Source: Brachybacterium fresconis (lineage in GTDB: Bacteria; Actinomycetota; Actinomycetes; Actinomycetales; Dermabacteraceae). From it: 64,000 nucleotides of DNA. The position numbers and the translations under genes are program-made. Shown in pieces: positions 42,738 to 52,116 of the stretch (position 1 is the stretch's first letter; every line of letters begins with the position of its first letter). Below the pieces are notes generated by a model that saw nothing but the letters and a program-made list of their open reading frames with translations, made no database searches and was not told the DNA's origin. The stretch spans positions 2,666,001 to 2,730,000 of the forward strand of contig NZ_JAGIOC010000001.1 in NCBI RefSeq assembly GCF_017876515.1. The letters are read 5' to 3'.

Positions 42738-42928
42738 CCGTCCTCGCGATCGCCGCGCTCCGGCCGTGGGCCCCGGCGTTCATCCACGGCGACCTGCAGA
42801 TCGCGCACGTCTTCGTCGACGACGGCGATGAGGTCGTCGGCATCATCGACTGGTCCGGCGCCGCGCCCGGCGATCCGATGCTTGAGCTGCTGCGAACTGC
42901 CCCTGCAGCCGCCGCGACGCCCGTCTGA
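42738..42928 (+). pseudogene. phosphotransferase (APH) C-terminal fragment
   Basis: About 63 codons reading PWAPAFIHGDLQIAHVFVDD and VVGIIDWSGAAPGDPMLELL, the catalytic loop and metal-binding segment of an APH kinase, ending in TGA at 42928. There is no N-lobe, no start and no room for one before the flavoprotein gene. It is a gene relic. Confidence 0.75.
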
Positions 42929-43037
42929 CCGCTCGGACCGCACCCGTGACGTCGGCATGGTGGTGACGTAACGTCGGGGCCACGCGGTTCGTCCCGCACG
43001 GGCGATCACCCGCCACTGCGCGAGAGGAATGCATCCC

Positions 43038-44114
43038 ATGGACCACATCCGTCTCGGTCACTCCGGGCTCTACGTCTCCCGCCTGGCACTGGGAACGATC
43101 CCGTTCGGCTCCGGGGGCGGTTTCGAGAAGATCGCCGGACTCTCCGTGGACGAGGCCCGTCGACAGCTCGACGAGGCCCTCTCCCACGGCGTGAACTTCC
43201 TCGACACCGCGAACATCTATTCGGCCGGCGACTCCGAGCGCGTCCTGGGGAAGGCTCTGGGGACGCGCCGTGACGACATCATCCTCACGTCGAAGGCCCG
43301 CACCTCGATCGGCGAGGGGCCCAACGATTCCGGCGCGAGCAGGTACCACGTGACCCGCGCGGTCGAGGAGAGCCTGCAGCGGCTGGGCACCGACCATCTC
43401 GACCTGCTGTACATGCACCAGTGGGACGGTCAGACCCCGATCCTCGAGACCATCCAGACCGTCACCGACCTGATCCGCGCCGGCAAGGTCCGCTACTGGG
43501 GCGTGTCCAACTACAGCGCCTGGCAGCTGACCAAGACGGTCTACGAGGCACGGCAGGCCGGGCTCGAGGCCCCGATCGCGCAGCAGGTCTACTACACGCC
43601 CGAGGCGCGGGAGATCGAGTACGAGATCATCCCGGCCGCCCGCGACCTGGGCGTCGCCACCTTCGGATGGAGCCCGCTGGGCGAGGGGCTGCTGAACGGC
43701 AGGGTGCGCCGCGGCACGAAGACCCCGTCGGATACGAGGCAGGGCACCGGGTGGCCGGAGCCGCACGTGACCGACTGGGAGCGCGCCTACGACCTCATCG
43801 AGCTGTTCGACGAGATCGCCGGCGACCTGGGATGGACGATCCCCCAGGTGGTCATCTCCTGGATCCTCGACCGCCCCGGCGTGGACGGCACCGTGATCGC
43901 CGCCCGGTCCTTCGAGCACCTCCAGGAGGACCTCGCCGCCGCCGATCTCATCCTGCCCGACGAGGCCCGCGATCGGATCACCCTGGCCTCGCAGCAGCCC
44001 GCCTACTACCCCCTGTGGCACCGTCTGCTCAACGGCCAGGACCGCCCCGAGCCGGTCGAGACGGAGTTCTACGCGGAGCACCAGCGCGCACTGGACGCCC
44101 GCCGGGACGGCTGA
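43038..44114 (+). CDS. aldo/keto reductase
   Basis: 358 aa of the AKR11-13 type. Tetrad: Asp and Tyr in NFLDTANIYSAGDSE, Lys in IILTSKARTS, His in LLYMHQWDG. The NADP-binding part is VVISWILDRPGVDGTVIAARSFEHLQEDL. GAGAGG at 43022 fits ATG 43038 better than ATG 43029. It stands 85 bp before the thiolase on the same strand, perhaps in one transcript. Confidence 0.9.
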   Translation: MDHIRLGHSGLYVSRLALGTIPFGSGGGFEKIAGLSVDEARRQLDEALSHGVNFLDTANIYSAGDSERVLGKALGTRRDDIILTSKARTSIGEGPNDSGASRYHVTRAVEESLQRLGTDHLDLLYMHQWDGQTPILETIQTVTDLIRAGKVRYWGVSNYSAWQLTKTVYEARQAGLEAPIAQQVYYTPEAREIEYEIIPAARDLGVATFGWSPLGEGLLNGRVRRGTKTPSDTRQGTGWPEPHVTDWERAYDLIELFDEIAGDLGWTIPQVVISWILDRPGVDGTVIAARSFEHLQEDLAAADLILPDEARDRITLASQQPAYYPLWHRLLNGQDRPEPVETEFYAEHQRALDARRDG

Positions 44115-44199
44115 GGCCGAGGGACGCCCTCCGCTCGCCGCCGATGCGGCACACTGGGTGCTGACGTGCACCGTCGTCGACGGGCAAGGAGGCCCCACC

Positions 44200-45372
44200 A
44201 TGAACGACATCGTGATCGTCGCCGCGGCGCGCACCCCGCAGGGACGTCTGCAGGGTGCGCTGTCCTCGTTCCCGGCACCCCGGCTGGGATCCTTCGCCAT
44301 CGAGGGAGCGCTCGCGCGGGGCGCCGTGGACGCATCCGGAGTGGACGCCGTGATCATGGGGCAGGTCCTGCCGGCGGGCTCGGGCCAGAACCCGGCCCGG
44401 CAGGCTGCGATCGGCGCGGGGATCGGCTGGGACGTGCCGGCGCACAGCGTCAACAAGGTATGCCTGTCGGGGCTGACCGCCGTCATCGACGCCGCCCGGA
44501 TGATTGCCGTCGGGGACGCGGAGGTCGTCGTCGCGGGCGGCATGGAGTCGATGTCCCAGGCCCCGCACCTGCTCATGGGGTCTCGCTCCGGGTGGAAGTA
44601 CGGAACCGTCGAGGCGCTCGACCACATGGCTCACGACGGTCTGACCGACGCGCAGGACCGGGAGAGCATGGGGCAGTCGACGGAGCGGCACAATCCGCGC
44701 TTCGCGGTGACGCGCGAGGACCAGGACCGGGTCGCGGCGCTGTCGCACCAGCGGGCGTCCGCGGCCGCCGAGGTGCTCACCGAGGAGATCGTCCCGGTCG
44801 AGGTGCCGCAGCGCCGCGGGGACCCGGTGGTCGTCACCGCGGACGAGGGGATCCGCCCGGACACGACCCTCGAGAGCCTCGGAGGGCTCCGCCCCGCCTT
44901 CGCCGAGGGCGGGAGCATCACGGCGGGGAACTCCTCGCAGATCTCCGACGGCGCCGCGGCGCTGGTGCTCACCACCCGTGCCCGGGCCGACGAGGAGGGC
45001 TGGCAGGTCATGGCCGAGATCGGGGCCTCCGGGCAGACGGCCGGACCCGACAACTCCCTGCAGGCGCAGCCTGCGGATGCGATCAGCCGTGCCCTGGCGA
45101 GGCAGGGAATCACGCCCTCTGACCTCGATGTGGTGGAGATCAACGAGGCCTTCGGCGCGGTGGTCGCCCATTCACGGCGCGAGCTCGGCCTGCCCGAGGA
45201 GATCGTCAACGTCCACGGCGGGGGCATCGCGATCGGTCATCCCATCGGCGCCTCCGGCGCCCGCCTCGCCGTACATGCCGCCCATGAGCTGAGGCGCCGG
45301 GGATCCGGCACCGCCGCCGTCGCGCTCTGCGGCGGCGGGGGCCAGGGCGAGGCGCTGCTCCTGTCGCGCTGA
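44200..45372 (+). CDS. acetyl-CoA acetyltransferase (thiolase)
   Basis: 390 aa from ATG 44200, preceded by AAGGAGG. Thiolase II layout: nucleophile Cys in HSVNKVCLSGLTAVIDAARM (about residue 88), the GGMESMSQAPHLL loop, VEINEAFGAVVAHS, active His in HGGGIAIGHPIGASGAR and second Cys in VALCGGGGQGEALLLSR. It joins or cleaves acetyl-CoA units, in fatty acid or polyhydroxybutyrate-type metabolism. No partner dehydrogenase lies next to it. Confidence 0.93.
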   Translation: MNDIVIVAAARTPQGRLQGALSSFPAPRLGSFAIEGALARGAVDASGVDAVIMGQVLPAGSGQNPARQAAIGAGIGWDVPAHSVNKVCLSGLTAVIDAARMIAVGDAEVVVAGGMESMSQAPHLLMGSRSGWKYGTVEALDHMAHDGLTDAQDRESMGQSTERHNPRFAVTREDQDRVAALSHQRASAAAEVLTEEIVPVEVPQRRGDPVVVTADEGIRPDTTLESLGGLRPAFAEGGSITAGNSSQISDGAAALVLTTRARADEEGWQVMAEIGASGQTAGPDNSLQAQPADAISRALARQGITPSDLDVVEINEAFGAVVAHSRRELGLPEEIVNVHGGGIAIGHPIGASGARLAVHAAHELRRRGSGTAAVALCGGGGQGEALLLSR

Positions 45373-45392
45373 GCGCTCCGGGACACTGCTCC

Positions 45393-45428
45393 CGAGCAGA
45401 CCGAGCAGACCGAGCAGACCGAGCAGAC
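45393..45428. repeat. 9-bp tandem repeat, four copies
   Basis: Four perfect copies of CGAGCAGAC just after the thiolase stop. Probably a slippage-prone spacer without function. Poly-purine stretches with GGGGTTGGGGCCGGAGG repeated follow at 45523-45575. Confidence 0.7.
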
Positions 45429-45463
45429 CCGACCCACCCGACCCCCCGACTCACCCATCGGTC

Positions 45464-45517
45464 GAGCTCTACGTTCTCGGTGCCACCGACGCTTGTGGCA
45501 ACGAGAACGTAGAGCTC
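45464..45517. terminator. 23-bp inverted repeat between convergent genes
   Basis: Arms 45464-45486 and 45495-45517 pair at 22 of 23 positions around an 8-base loop; the stem starts GAGCTCTACGTTCTCG. It sits between the thiolase and copA genes, which run toward each other, so it is likely a two-way terminator. The rest of 45373-45607 has no gene. Confidence 0.65.
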
Positions 45518-45607
45518 AACCGGGGGTTGGGGCCGGAGGGATGGGGGTTGGGGCCGGAGGGGGGATGGGGTTCGGGGGCGGCTGAGGGGTGGCTTGCGGC
45601 CAGCAGG

Positions 45608-47950
45608 TCAGCCGGCCGCCGGGGCCGGGGTGCGCGGGGCGTCGGCGCTCGCGACCGGCGCCGGGTCCTGGGCGCGGCTGCGGAAGCCTCGCAGCCGCAG
45701 GCTGTTGCCGACGACGAACACGCTGGACAGCGCCATCGCGGCGCCGGCCAGCATCGGGTTCAGCAGGCCCAGCGCCGCCAGCGGGATCGCGGCCGTGTTG
45801 TAGGCGAAGGCCCAGAACAGGTTGCCCTTGATGGTGCCGAGCGCGCGGCGGGAGAGCCGGATCGCATCGGCGGCGCTGCGCAGGTCGCCCCGCACCAGCG
45901 TGATGTCCGCCGCCTCGATGGCGACGTCGGTGCCGGTGCCCATCGCCAGGCCCAGATCGGCCTGGGCGAGGGCCGCGGCGTCGTTGACGCCGTCGCCGAC
46001 CATGGCGACGACCTTCCCCTCGCGCTGCAGGCGCGCGACGTGGTCGATCTTGTCGCGGGGCATGACCTCGGCGATGACCTCGTCGATCCCGACCTCCGCG
46101 GCGATCTGCCGCGCGACGGAGCGGTGATCGCCGGTCAGCAGGATCGGGGTGAGGCCGAGGTGCTTCAGCTGCTCGATCGCCTGGGCGCTGGTGGGCTTGA
46201 CGGCATCCGCGACCACGAGCACCCCGCGGGCCCGTCCGCCCCAGGCGACCACGACCGCGGTCCGCCCCTGCGCCTCGGCCTCGGCCTTCGCGGCAGCGAG
46301 GTCCACGTCGAGCTCGCCGCCGTCGCCGTCGCCGTCGCCGTCGCCGAGGAGGTTCTCGCGGCCGACGAGGATCTCCTGGCCGTCGACGAGCCCGCGCACG
46401 CCGCGCCCCTCGAGGTTCAGGAAGTCCTGAACCGCGGGCAGCGGGCCGGCCACGGCCGCGGCGCCCTGGCTGATCGCCCGGGCGATGGGGTGCTCGGAGG
46501 CGTCCTCCACAGCGCCGGCGCGGCGCAGCAGCTGGTCGCGATCCACCCCGGCCCCGGGTACCACGCCGGCGAGGGTCATGGTCCCGGTGGTGACGGTGCC
46601 GGTCTTGTCGAGGACGACGGTGTCGATCCGGCGGGTGGATTCGAGGATCTCGGGACCCTTGATGAGGATGCCGAGCTGGGCGCCGCGGCCGGTCCCCACG
46701 AGAAGGGCGGTCGGGGTGGCCAGGCCCAGGGCGCAGGGGCAGGCGATGATCAGCACCGCCACGGCGGCGGTGAAGGCGGCCTCGACGGGGAAGCCGAGCA
46801 GGAGCCAGGCGGCGAGCACCACGATCGCGAGGACGATGACGATGGGCACGAAGATCCCGGAGACGCGGTCGGCGAGACGCTGCACCTCGGCCTTGCCGGA
46901 CTGGGCGTCCTCGACCAGCGTCGCCATCTGGGCGAGCTGGGTGTCGGAGCCGACGCGGGTGGCGCGCACCAGCAGCCGGCCGCCGACGTTCACGGTGGCG
47001 CCGGTGACGGCGTCGCCCTCGCCCACCTCGACGGGGACGGACTCGCCGGTGAGCATCGAGGCATCGACGGCCGAGGAACCGGAGACGATGGTCCCGTCGG
47101 TCGCGACCTTCTCCCCGGGGCGCACCAGGAACTCATCGCCCACGATCAGCTCGGAGATCGGCACGCGGACCTCGGCTCCGTCGCGGAGCACGGCGGCATC
47201 CTTCGCCCCCATGTCCAGCAGGGCGCGCAGCGCCGCGCCGGCCTGCCGCTTCGAGCGCTTCTCGAAGTACCGCCCCAGCAGGATGAACGTCGTGACGCCG
47301 GCAGCGACCTCGAGGTAGATGTTGGCGGCGCCGTCGCCCGGGGCGATGGTGAGCTCGAAGGCGTGCGTCATGCCGGGGACCCCGGCGGTGCCCAGGAACA
47401 GCGCGTACAGCGACCAGAGGAAGGCTGCGCTGACGCCCACGGAGATCAGGGTGTCCATGGTGGCGCTCAGGTGGCGAGCGTTCTTCCAGGCGGCGCGGTG
47501 GAACGGCCAGGCGGCCCAGACGATCACCGGGGCGGCGAGGGCGAGGGAGGCCCACTGCCAGTAGGTGAACTGCAGCGCGGGGATCATCGCCATCGCGATC
47601 ACCGGGACCGAGAGCACGGCGGCGCCGATCAGTCGCTGACGCAGCGCCCGCAGCTCGGGGTCGTCCTGCTCGCCGTCCGCGTCGCCGTCCCCCGTGGGCC
47701 CGTCGGCCGTCGGCGTGGGCAGGGCCGCGCCGTATCCGGCCTGCTCGACGGTCGTGACCAGGTCCTGCGGCTCGTACTCCGCGGGGTAGGTGACCTTCGC
47801 CTTCTCGGTGGCGTAGTTGACCGTCGCGGTGACCCCGTCGAGCTTGTTGAGCTTGCGCTCGATGCGGTTCGCGCACGAGGCGCAGGTCATCCCGCTGATC
47901 GACAGCTCGATATCGGCACCCAGGGGGATCTGGGGCGAGGGGGTGGTCAT
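45608..47950 (-). CDS. copA: Cu(I)-exporting P1B-type ATPase CopA
   Basis: 780 aa. An N-terminal heavy-metal domain ([19 protein letters not shown]23 and C26), eight transmembrane helices, A-domain [11 protein letters not shown], the ion site [12 protein letters not shown], phosphorylation site [12 protein letters not shown] and hinge [18 protein letters not shown]. It exports Cu(I) from the cytoplasm. A hexanucleotide run near 46316-46345 encodes [10 protein letters not shown] in the nucleotide-binding domain. copZ lies 93 bp upstream on the same strand, and CsoR-type boxes precede copZ. Confidence 0.95.
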   Translation of the reverse strand: MTTPSPQIPLGADIELSISGMTCASCANRIERKLNKLDGVTATVNYATEKAKVTYPAEYEPQDLVTTVEQAGYGAALPTPTADGPTGDGDADGEQDDPELRALRQRLIGAAVLSVPVIAMAMIPALQFTYWQWASLALAAPVIVWAAWPFHRAAWKNARHLSATMDTLISVGVSAAFLWSLYALFLGTAGVPGMTHAFELTIAPGDGAANIYLEVAAGVTTFILLGRYFEKRSKRQAGAALRALLDMGAKDAAVLRDGAEVRVPISELIVGDEFLVRPGEKVATDGTIVSGSSAVDASMLTGESVPVEVGEGDAVTGATVNVGGRLLVRATRVGSDTQLAQMATLVEDAQSGKAEVQRLADRVSGIFVPIVIVLAIVVLAAWLLLGFPVEAAFTAAVAVLIIACPCALGLATPTALLVGTGRGAQLGILIKGPEILESTRRIDTVVLDKTGTVTTGTMTLAGVVPGAGVDRDQLLRRAGAVEDASEHPIARAISQGAAAVAGPLPAVQDFLNLEGRGVRGLVDGQEILVGRENLLGDGDGDGDGGELDVDLAAAKAEAEAQGRTAVVVAWGGRARGVLVVADAVKPTSAQAIEQLKHLGLTPILLTGDHRSVARQIAAEVGIDEVIAEVMPRDKIDHVARLQREGKVVAMVGDGVNDAAALAQADLGLAMGTGTDVAIEAADITLVRGDLRSAADAIRLSRRALGTIKGNLFWAFAYNTAAIPLAALGLLNPMLAGAAMALSSVFVVGNSLRLRGFRSRAQDPAPVASADAPRTPAPAAG

Positions 47951-48043
47951 GACGGGTCTTCTCTCACTCGAGGGGGGCTCGCGGCCGACGAGGCGGCTCC
48001 CGCGAGGGCGGGACAGGGCGCGAGCGCGCGCGGGGGCGGGACG

Positions 48044-48259
48044 TCAGGCGCGGGTCGCGGCGTAACCGGCTTCCTGGACCGCGGCGAGCACGACGTCGTC
48101 CTGGACGGGCTGGGCAGCGGTGAACGCGAGAGTGCCGGTCTCGTGGCTGACCTCGATCTGGTCGACGCCGGGGATCTCCCCGACCTCTTCGCGCACGGAC
48201 ATCTCGCAGTGCCCGCAGGTCATGCCGGTCACCTGGTACTCATAACGGTTCTGGGCCAT
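48044..48259 (-). CDS. copZ: copper chaperone CopZ
   Basis: 71 aa heavy-metal-associated domain with MTCGHCEMSV at residues 13-22; the two Cys bind Cu(I) and pass it to the ATPase. The C-terminal AVQEAGYAATRA is typical. It is the first gene of the copZ-copA operon and has GGAGGCGCC before the ATG. Two palindromic boxes lie 20-70 bp upstream. Confidence 0.93.
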   Translation of the reverse strand: MAQNRYEYQVTGMTCGHCEMSVREEVGEIPGVDQIEVSHETGTLAFTAAQPVQDDVVLAAVQEAGYAATRA

Positions 48260-48280
48260 GGGGCGCCTCCTTGTCGTGGC

Positions 48281-48329
48281 ATACCCTTACGGGGTATTCG
48301 TTCCTGCCATTTATACCCCTAGGGGGTAT
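48281..48329. promoter_or_regulatory. two CsoR-type operators before copZ
   Basis: ATACCCTTACGGGGTAT (48281-48297) and ATACCCCTAGGGGGTAT (48313-48329), both 17 bp of form ATACCC-N5-GGGTAT, centres 32 bp apart. This is the known copper CsoR operator type. No copper-type csoR gene lies in the window. Confidence 0.75.
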
Positions 48330-48378
48330 GCATGTCAAGGTGTGACCGGCGCTCCGTGAGGTAGTGCGGCGTCCTGCC

Positions 48379-50532
48379 TCAGTCGCGGTCGCGCACCGCG
48401 GCGGCAGCGACCTCCGGGCGCAGGTCCACCCAGCGCAGCAGCTGGGCATTGAGCGCCACGACGACGGTGGACAGCGACATGAGGATCGCGCCGACGGACA
48501 TCGGCAGGACGAAGCCGATCGGGGCGAGGACGCCTGCCGCCAGCGGCACGGACAGCAGGTTGTAGCCGGCCGCCCACCACAGGTTCTGGCGCATCTTGCG
48601 GTAGGAGGCGCGGGAGAGCTCGATGACCGAGAGCACCGCACGGGGGTCGGAGCTGGCGAGCACGACGCCGGCCGAGGCGATCGCGACGTCGGTGCCGGCA
48701 CCGATCGCGATGCCGACGTCGGCCCGGGCGAGAGCCGGAGCGTCGTTGACGCCGTCACCGACCATCGCGACCTTCGTCCCCTCCTGCTGGAGCTCGGCGA
48801 CCTTCGAGGACTTGTCCTCGGGGCGCACGCCGGCGAAGACGCGGTCGATCCCGAGCTCACCCGCGACGCTGCGGGCCACGGCCTCGGCGTCGCCGGTGAT
48901 CATGACGACCTCGATGCCCCGGGCGTGGAGGGCGTCGACGGCCTCACGGGACTCTGTCCGCACTTCGTCGCTCAGCTTCAGCGCTCCGATCACGGCGCCG
49001 TCGCGCAGCACGTGGAGGATGATCGCACCCTCCTCGCGCCAGTCGGCGGCGTCGGGATGCTCGGCCTGCCCGGTCTCCTCCAGCAGGCGCGGTCCGCCGA
49101 CGCGGATCTCGCTGCCGTCGACACGGGCAGTGACCCCGAGCGCGGGGGTCGAGGACAGGTCCGACGCGGCGGGGATGTCCACCTCGTCGGCCTGTGCCCG
49201 CTCGATGATGGCGCGGGCCAGGGGGTGCTCGCTCTCGGACTCGGCCGCGGCGGCCAGGGCCAGGACCCGGTCGGGGTCGTCGGCGGCGATCTCGGCGAGG
49301 ACGGGCTCGCCCCGGGTCAGGGTGCCGGTCTTGTCGAACAGGACGGCGTCGACGGTGCGCATCGCCTCCAGCGCCAGGCGGTCCGTGACCAGGACGCCAC
49401 CGCGGGCGGCGCGCTCGGTCGCGATCGAGACCACCAGCGGGATCGCGAGGCCCAGGGCGTGCGGGCAGGCGATGACCAGGACGGTCACGGTCCGCACGAC
49501 GGCATCGTCCGGCAGCCCGACCAAGAACCAGACGATCGCGGTGAGCACAGCTGCGCCGAGGGCGAACCAGAACAGCCAGGCGGCGGCCTTGTCCGCGATG
49601 CGCTGCGCGCGGGAGGAGGAGTTCTGCGCCTCGCTGACCAGGCGCTGGATCCCCGCGAGCGCGGTGTCGTCCCCGGTGGCGGTGATCTCCAGGCGCAGGC
49701 TCGAATCCGTGGCGACCGTGCCGGCGACGACCTGCTCCCCAGCGCCGCGAGAGACGGGGCGGGATTCGCCGGTGACCATGGATTCATCGACGTCGGCGCG
49801 GCCCTCGATGATCCTGCCGTCGGCCGGGACGCTCGCGCCGGGCCGCACCAGCACCCGGTCGCCCGTGAGCAGGTCCGACGGGGGGACGGTCACGATCTCG
49901 TCGCCCTCGATCCGCTCGGCCTCATCAGGCAGCAGCGCCGCCAGGGAGTCCAGTGCGGAGGAGGTCTGGGCCAGGGAGCGCATCTCGACCCAGTGCCCCA
50001 GCAGCATGATCACGACCAGCAGGGCAAGCTCCCACCAGAATTCGAGCTGAGGATCGAGCAGGCCCAGCGTGGAGCCCCACGAGGCGAGGAAGGCGACGGT
50101 GATCCCGAGGGCGATCAGCAGCATCATCCCGGGCTGACGGGAGCGGATCTCGGCGACGCCGCCGGTGAGGAACGGGCGCCCGCCCCACACGTACATCACG
50201 GTGCCGAGCAGCGGGGAGATCCACAGCGCGCCGGGGAACTGGGGCAGCGAGTAGCCCAGCAGCGTGGCGAACATCGGCGAGAAGATCACCACCGGGATCG
50301 CGATCAGGAGGTTGATCCAGAACAGGTGACGGAACTGCGCGACGTGGTCGCCGTGGCCGGAATGACCAGAGTGGCCGGAGTGCTCGCCGTGCTCGCCGTG
50401 GCCAGAGTGGCCCGCGTGGTCGCCGTGACCCTCGTGGTCGTCCTGCTCGGCAGGGGCGGGGTGCGCCGCGCGGACCGGGTCCCTCTCGGGCTCGACGTGA
50501 TCCCTGTGCGGGGGCTCGCGATGGGTCATCAT
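48379..50532 (-). CDS. copB: CopB-type copper P1B ATPase
   Basis: 717 aa. The N-terminus lacks a Cys domain and instead has a His-rich run (residues about 30-65, HEGHGDHAGHSGHGEHGEH). The ion site is VIACPHALGLAIP, the CPH motif of the CopB subgroup; MVTGESRPVS, LFDKTGTLTRG and [18 protein letters not shown] are the other P-type motifs. This subgroup is linked to Cu(II) or Cu(I)/Ag export. It has its own 17-bp box just upstream. It ends 50 bp before the copZ boxes. Confidence 0.93.
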   Translation of the reverse strand: MMTHREPPHRDHVEPERDPVRAAHPAPAEQDDHEGHGDHAGHSGHGEHGEHSGHSGHSGHGDHVAQFRHLFWINLLIAIPVVIFSPMFATLLGYSLPQFPGALWISPLLGTVMYVWGGRPFLTGGVAEIRSRQPGMMLLIALGITVAFLASWGSTLGLLDPQLEFWWELALLVVIMLLGHWVEMRSLAQTSSALDSLAALLPDEAERIEGDEIVTVPPSDLLTGDRVLVRPGASVPADGRIIEGRADVDESMVTGESRPVSRGAGEQVVAGTVATDSSLRLEITATGDDTALAGIQRLVSEAQNSSSRAQRIADKAAAWLFWFALGAAVLTAIVWFLVGLPDDAVVRTVTVLVIACPHALGLAIPLVVSIATERAARGGVLVTDRLALEAMRTVDAVLFDKTGTLTRGEPVLAEIAADDPDRVLALAAAAESESEHPLARAIIERAQADEVDIPAASDLSSTPALGVTARVDGSEIRVGGPRLLEETGQAEHPDAADWREEGAIILHVLRDGAVIGALKLSDEVRTESREAVDALHARGIEVVMITGDAEAVARSVAGELGIDRVFAGVRPEDKSSKVAELQQEGTKVAMVGDGVNDAPALARADVGIAIGAGTDVAIASAGVVLASSDPRAVLSVIELSRASYRKMRQNLWWAAGYNLLSVPLAAGVLAPIGFVLPMSVGAILMSLSTVVVALNAQLLRWVDLRPEVAAAAVRDRD

Positions 50533-50543
50533 GCCTGCACGCT

Positions 50544-50560
50544 ATACCCCTTAGGGGTAT
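50544..50560. promoter_or_regulatory. CsoR-type operator before copB
   Basis: ATACCCCTTAGGGGTAT, a perfect 17-bp palindrome with the same ATACCC-N5-GGGTAT form as the copZ boxes, 12 bp before the copB start. It suggests shared copper control of copB and copZ-copA. Confidence 0.75.
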
Positions 50561-50659
50561 CCGTCCAGGGTTGCCGCCCCCGCCGAGTGAGCGTCGCGAC
50601 CCCAACCGACGGCCATCACGGCTCTTCTTTTCATCGCTCATCGACGATATGATCGCTCC

Positions 50660-51034
50660 ATGACGATCATCGACGTCACGCGCGAGCCCCAGTTCGAGAT
50701 CGGCGACGGTCAGGCCGCGCTGTTCCACGCACTGGCCGAGCCGACGCGGCTGGCGCTGCTCCAGCACCTCTCCACGGGGGAGCACCGGGTGCGGGACCTC
50801 GTCGACCACATGCATCTCGCCCAGTCCACAGTGAGCAAGCACCTGGCCTGCCTGCGCGACTGCGGGCTCGTCACCGCACGCAGCGAGGGCCGCGCCTCGT
50901 GGTTCTCGCTGACGGACCTGGCGCGCCTGACGGATGTCCTCACCGCGGCCGACGTGCTGCTCGGCGCCGCCGGCACCTCGCTCTCCCTGCAGGACCACCG
51001 CGACCACGACGTCGGTCTGGACGGTGAGCTCTGA
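50660..51034 (+). CDS. ArsR family metal-sensing repressor
   Basis: 124 aa winged-helix repressor: LFHALAEPTRLALLQHLSTGEH, recognition region LAQSTVSKHLACLRDCGLVTARSEGRASWFSL. The two Cys in CLRDC match the alpha-4R site of CmtR, but the C-terminal tail has only His residues (LQDHRDHDVGLDGEL), so the metal set may differ, perhaps Zn, Co or Ni. It overlaps the exporter gene by ATGA. An imperfect TCATCG/CGATATGA repeat at 50631-50652 may be its operator. Confidence 0.87.
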   Translation: MTIIDVTREPQFEIGDGQAALFHALAEPTRLALLQHLSTGEHRVRDLVDHMHLAQSTVSKHLACLRDCGLVTARSEGRASWFSLTDLARLTDVLTAADVLLGAAGTSLSLQDHRDHDVGLDGEL

Positions 51035-51966
51035 TGGGCGCCGGGCACGACCACACGCACAGCCACGGCGCCGCCGGGACCGCCCGCACCCGCCTCGCGA
51101 TCGCCTTCGCGATCACGGCACTCATCGTCCTGGCCCAGGCGGTGGGCAGCGTCGTCACCGGCAGCCTCGCCCTGCTGACGGACACCGCCCACGCCCTCGT
51201 GGACGCCTCCGGGCTGCTCGTCGCCCTGCTCGCGGCGACCATGATGCTGCGCCCCGCCAGCAACGCCCGCACCTGGGGCTTCGCCCGGATCGAGGTGCTG
51301 GCGGCCCTGGCGCAGGCCACACTGCTGATCGTCGTCGGCACCTACACCGCCATCGAGGGCATCTCCCGATTGGCGGACCCGCCGGCCGTCCCCTCCGGGG
51401 AGCTGCTCGTGTTCGGCGTGATCGGCCTGCTCGCCAACATCCTCGCGATCGCTGTGCTCGTCGGGGGGAAGGACTCGAGCCTGAACCTGCGCGCGGCCTT
51501 CCTCGAGGTCGTCAACGACGCCCTCGGATCGCTCGGCGTGATCGTCGCCGCACTGGTCATCCGCTACACCGGCTTCGAGCAGGCAGACGCCCTGGCGGGG
51601 CTGTTCATCGCGGCACTGATCGTGCCGCGCGCCGTGCGCCTGCTGCGCGAGACGCTGCGGATCCTCATGGAGTACACCCCCAAGGGCGTCGACCTCGACG
51701 AGGTCCGCGAGCACCTCCTCGCCCTGAAGCACGTCCAGGACGTCCATGACCTGCACGCCTCCGCGATCGGCTCGAGCCTGCCGATCATCTCTGCGCACGT
51801 GGTGGTGAGCGAGGAGTGCTTCGAGTCGGCGCACGCCCTGCGCATCCTCGAAGAGGTGCAGACCTGCGTGAGGACCCACTTCCCGGTGGCCTTCGAGCAC
51901 GCCACCATCCAGATGGAGAGCCCGGAGGTCCACCAGCGTGAGGCGGCACGGGGCCTGCACGCGTAG
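51034..51966 (+). CDS. cation diffusion facilitator, CzcD-like
   Basis: 310 aa with six transmembrane helices and a C-terminal cytoplasmic domain. Starts with a His-rich stretch (GHDHTHSHGAAG). The helix 2 and 5 metal sites are LLTDTAHALVDASG (D and H) and EVVNDALGSLGVIV (N and D). The C-terminal ferredoxin-like fold has ISAHVVVSEECF. It exchanges Zn(II) or a similar ion for protons outward. It is translationally coupled to the ArsR repressor. Confidence 0.92.
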   Translation: MGAGHDHTHSHGAAGTARTRLAIAFAITALIVLAQAVGSVVTGSLALLTDTAHALVDASGLLVALLAATMMLRPASNARTWGFARIEVLAALAQATLLIVVGTYTAIEGISRLADPPAVPSGELLVFGVIGLLANILAIAVLVGGKDSSLNLRAAFLEVVNDALGSLGVIVAALVIRYTGFEQADALAGLFIAALIVPRAVRLLRETLRILMEYTPKGVDLDEVREHLLALKHVQDVHDLHASAIGSSLPIISAHVVVSEECFESAHALRILEEVQTCVRTHFPVAFEHATIQMESPEVHQREAARGLHA

Positions 51967-52116
51967 CCGCGGGTCACCGGGCGAGGGAGGCGGCGAACGC
52001 CGCCAAGGCCGGTCAGCCAGGGGTCGTCGCCTGGGACTTCCAACTGCAGCCGGAGGTCTGACCCGATCTCGGCGACGACGCCGACCCCAGCTGCTCACCG
52101 GACCCGTGAGAATCGT

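Noticed and set aside
45393..45428. Short tandem repeat as CRISPR-like array
   Set aside because: The 9-bp units have no spacers and no cas genes are near.
45527..50652. Very long open frames on the plus strand opposite copA and copB
   Set aside because: They are high-GC shadows: low-complexity Gly/Arg/Asp-rich reading, no family motifs, and exactly antisense to clear P-type ATPase genes.
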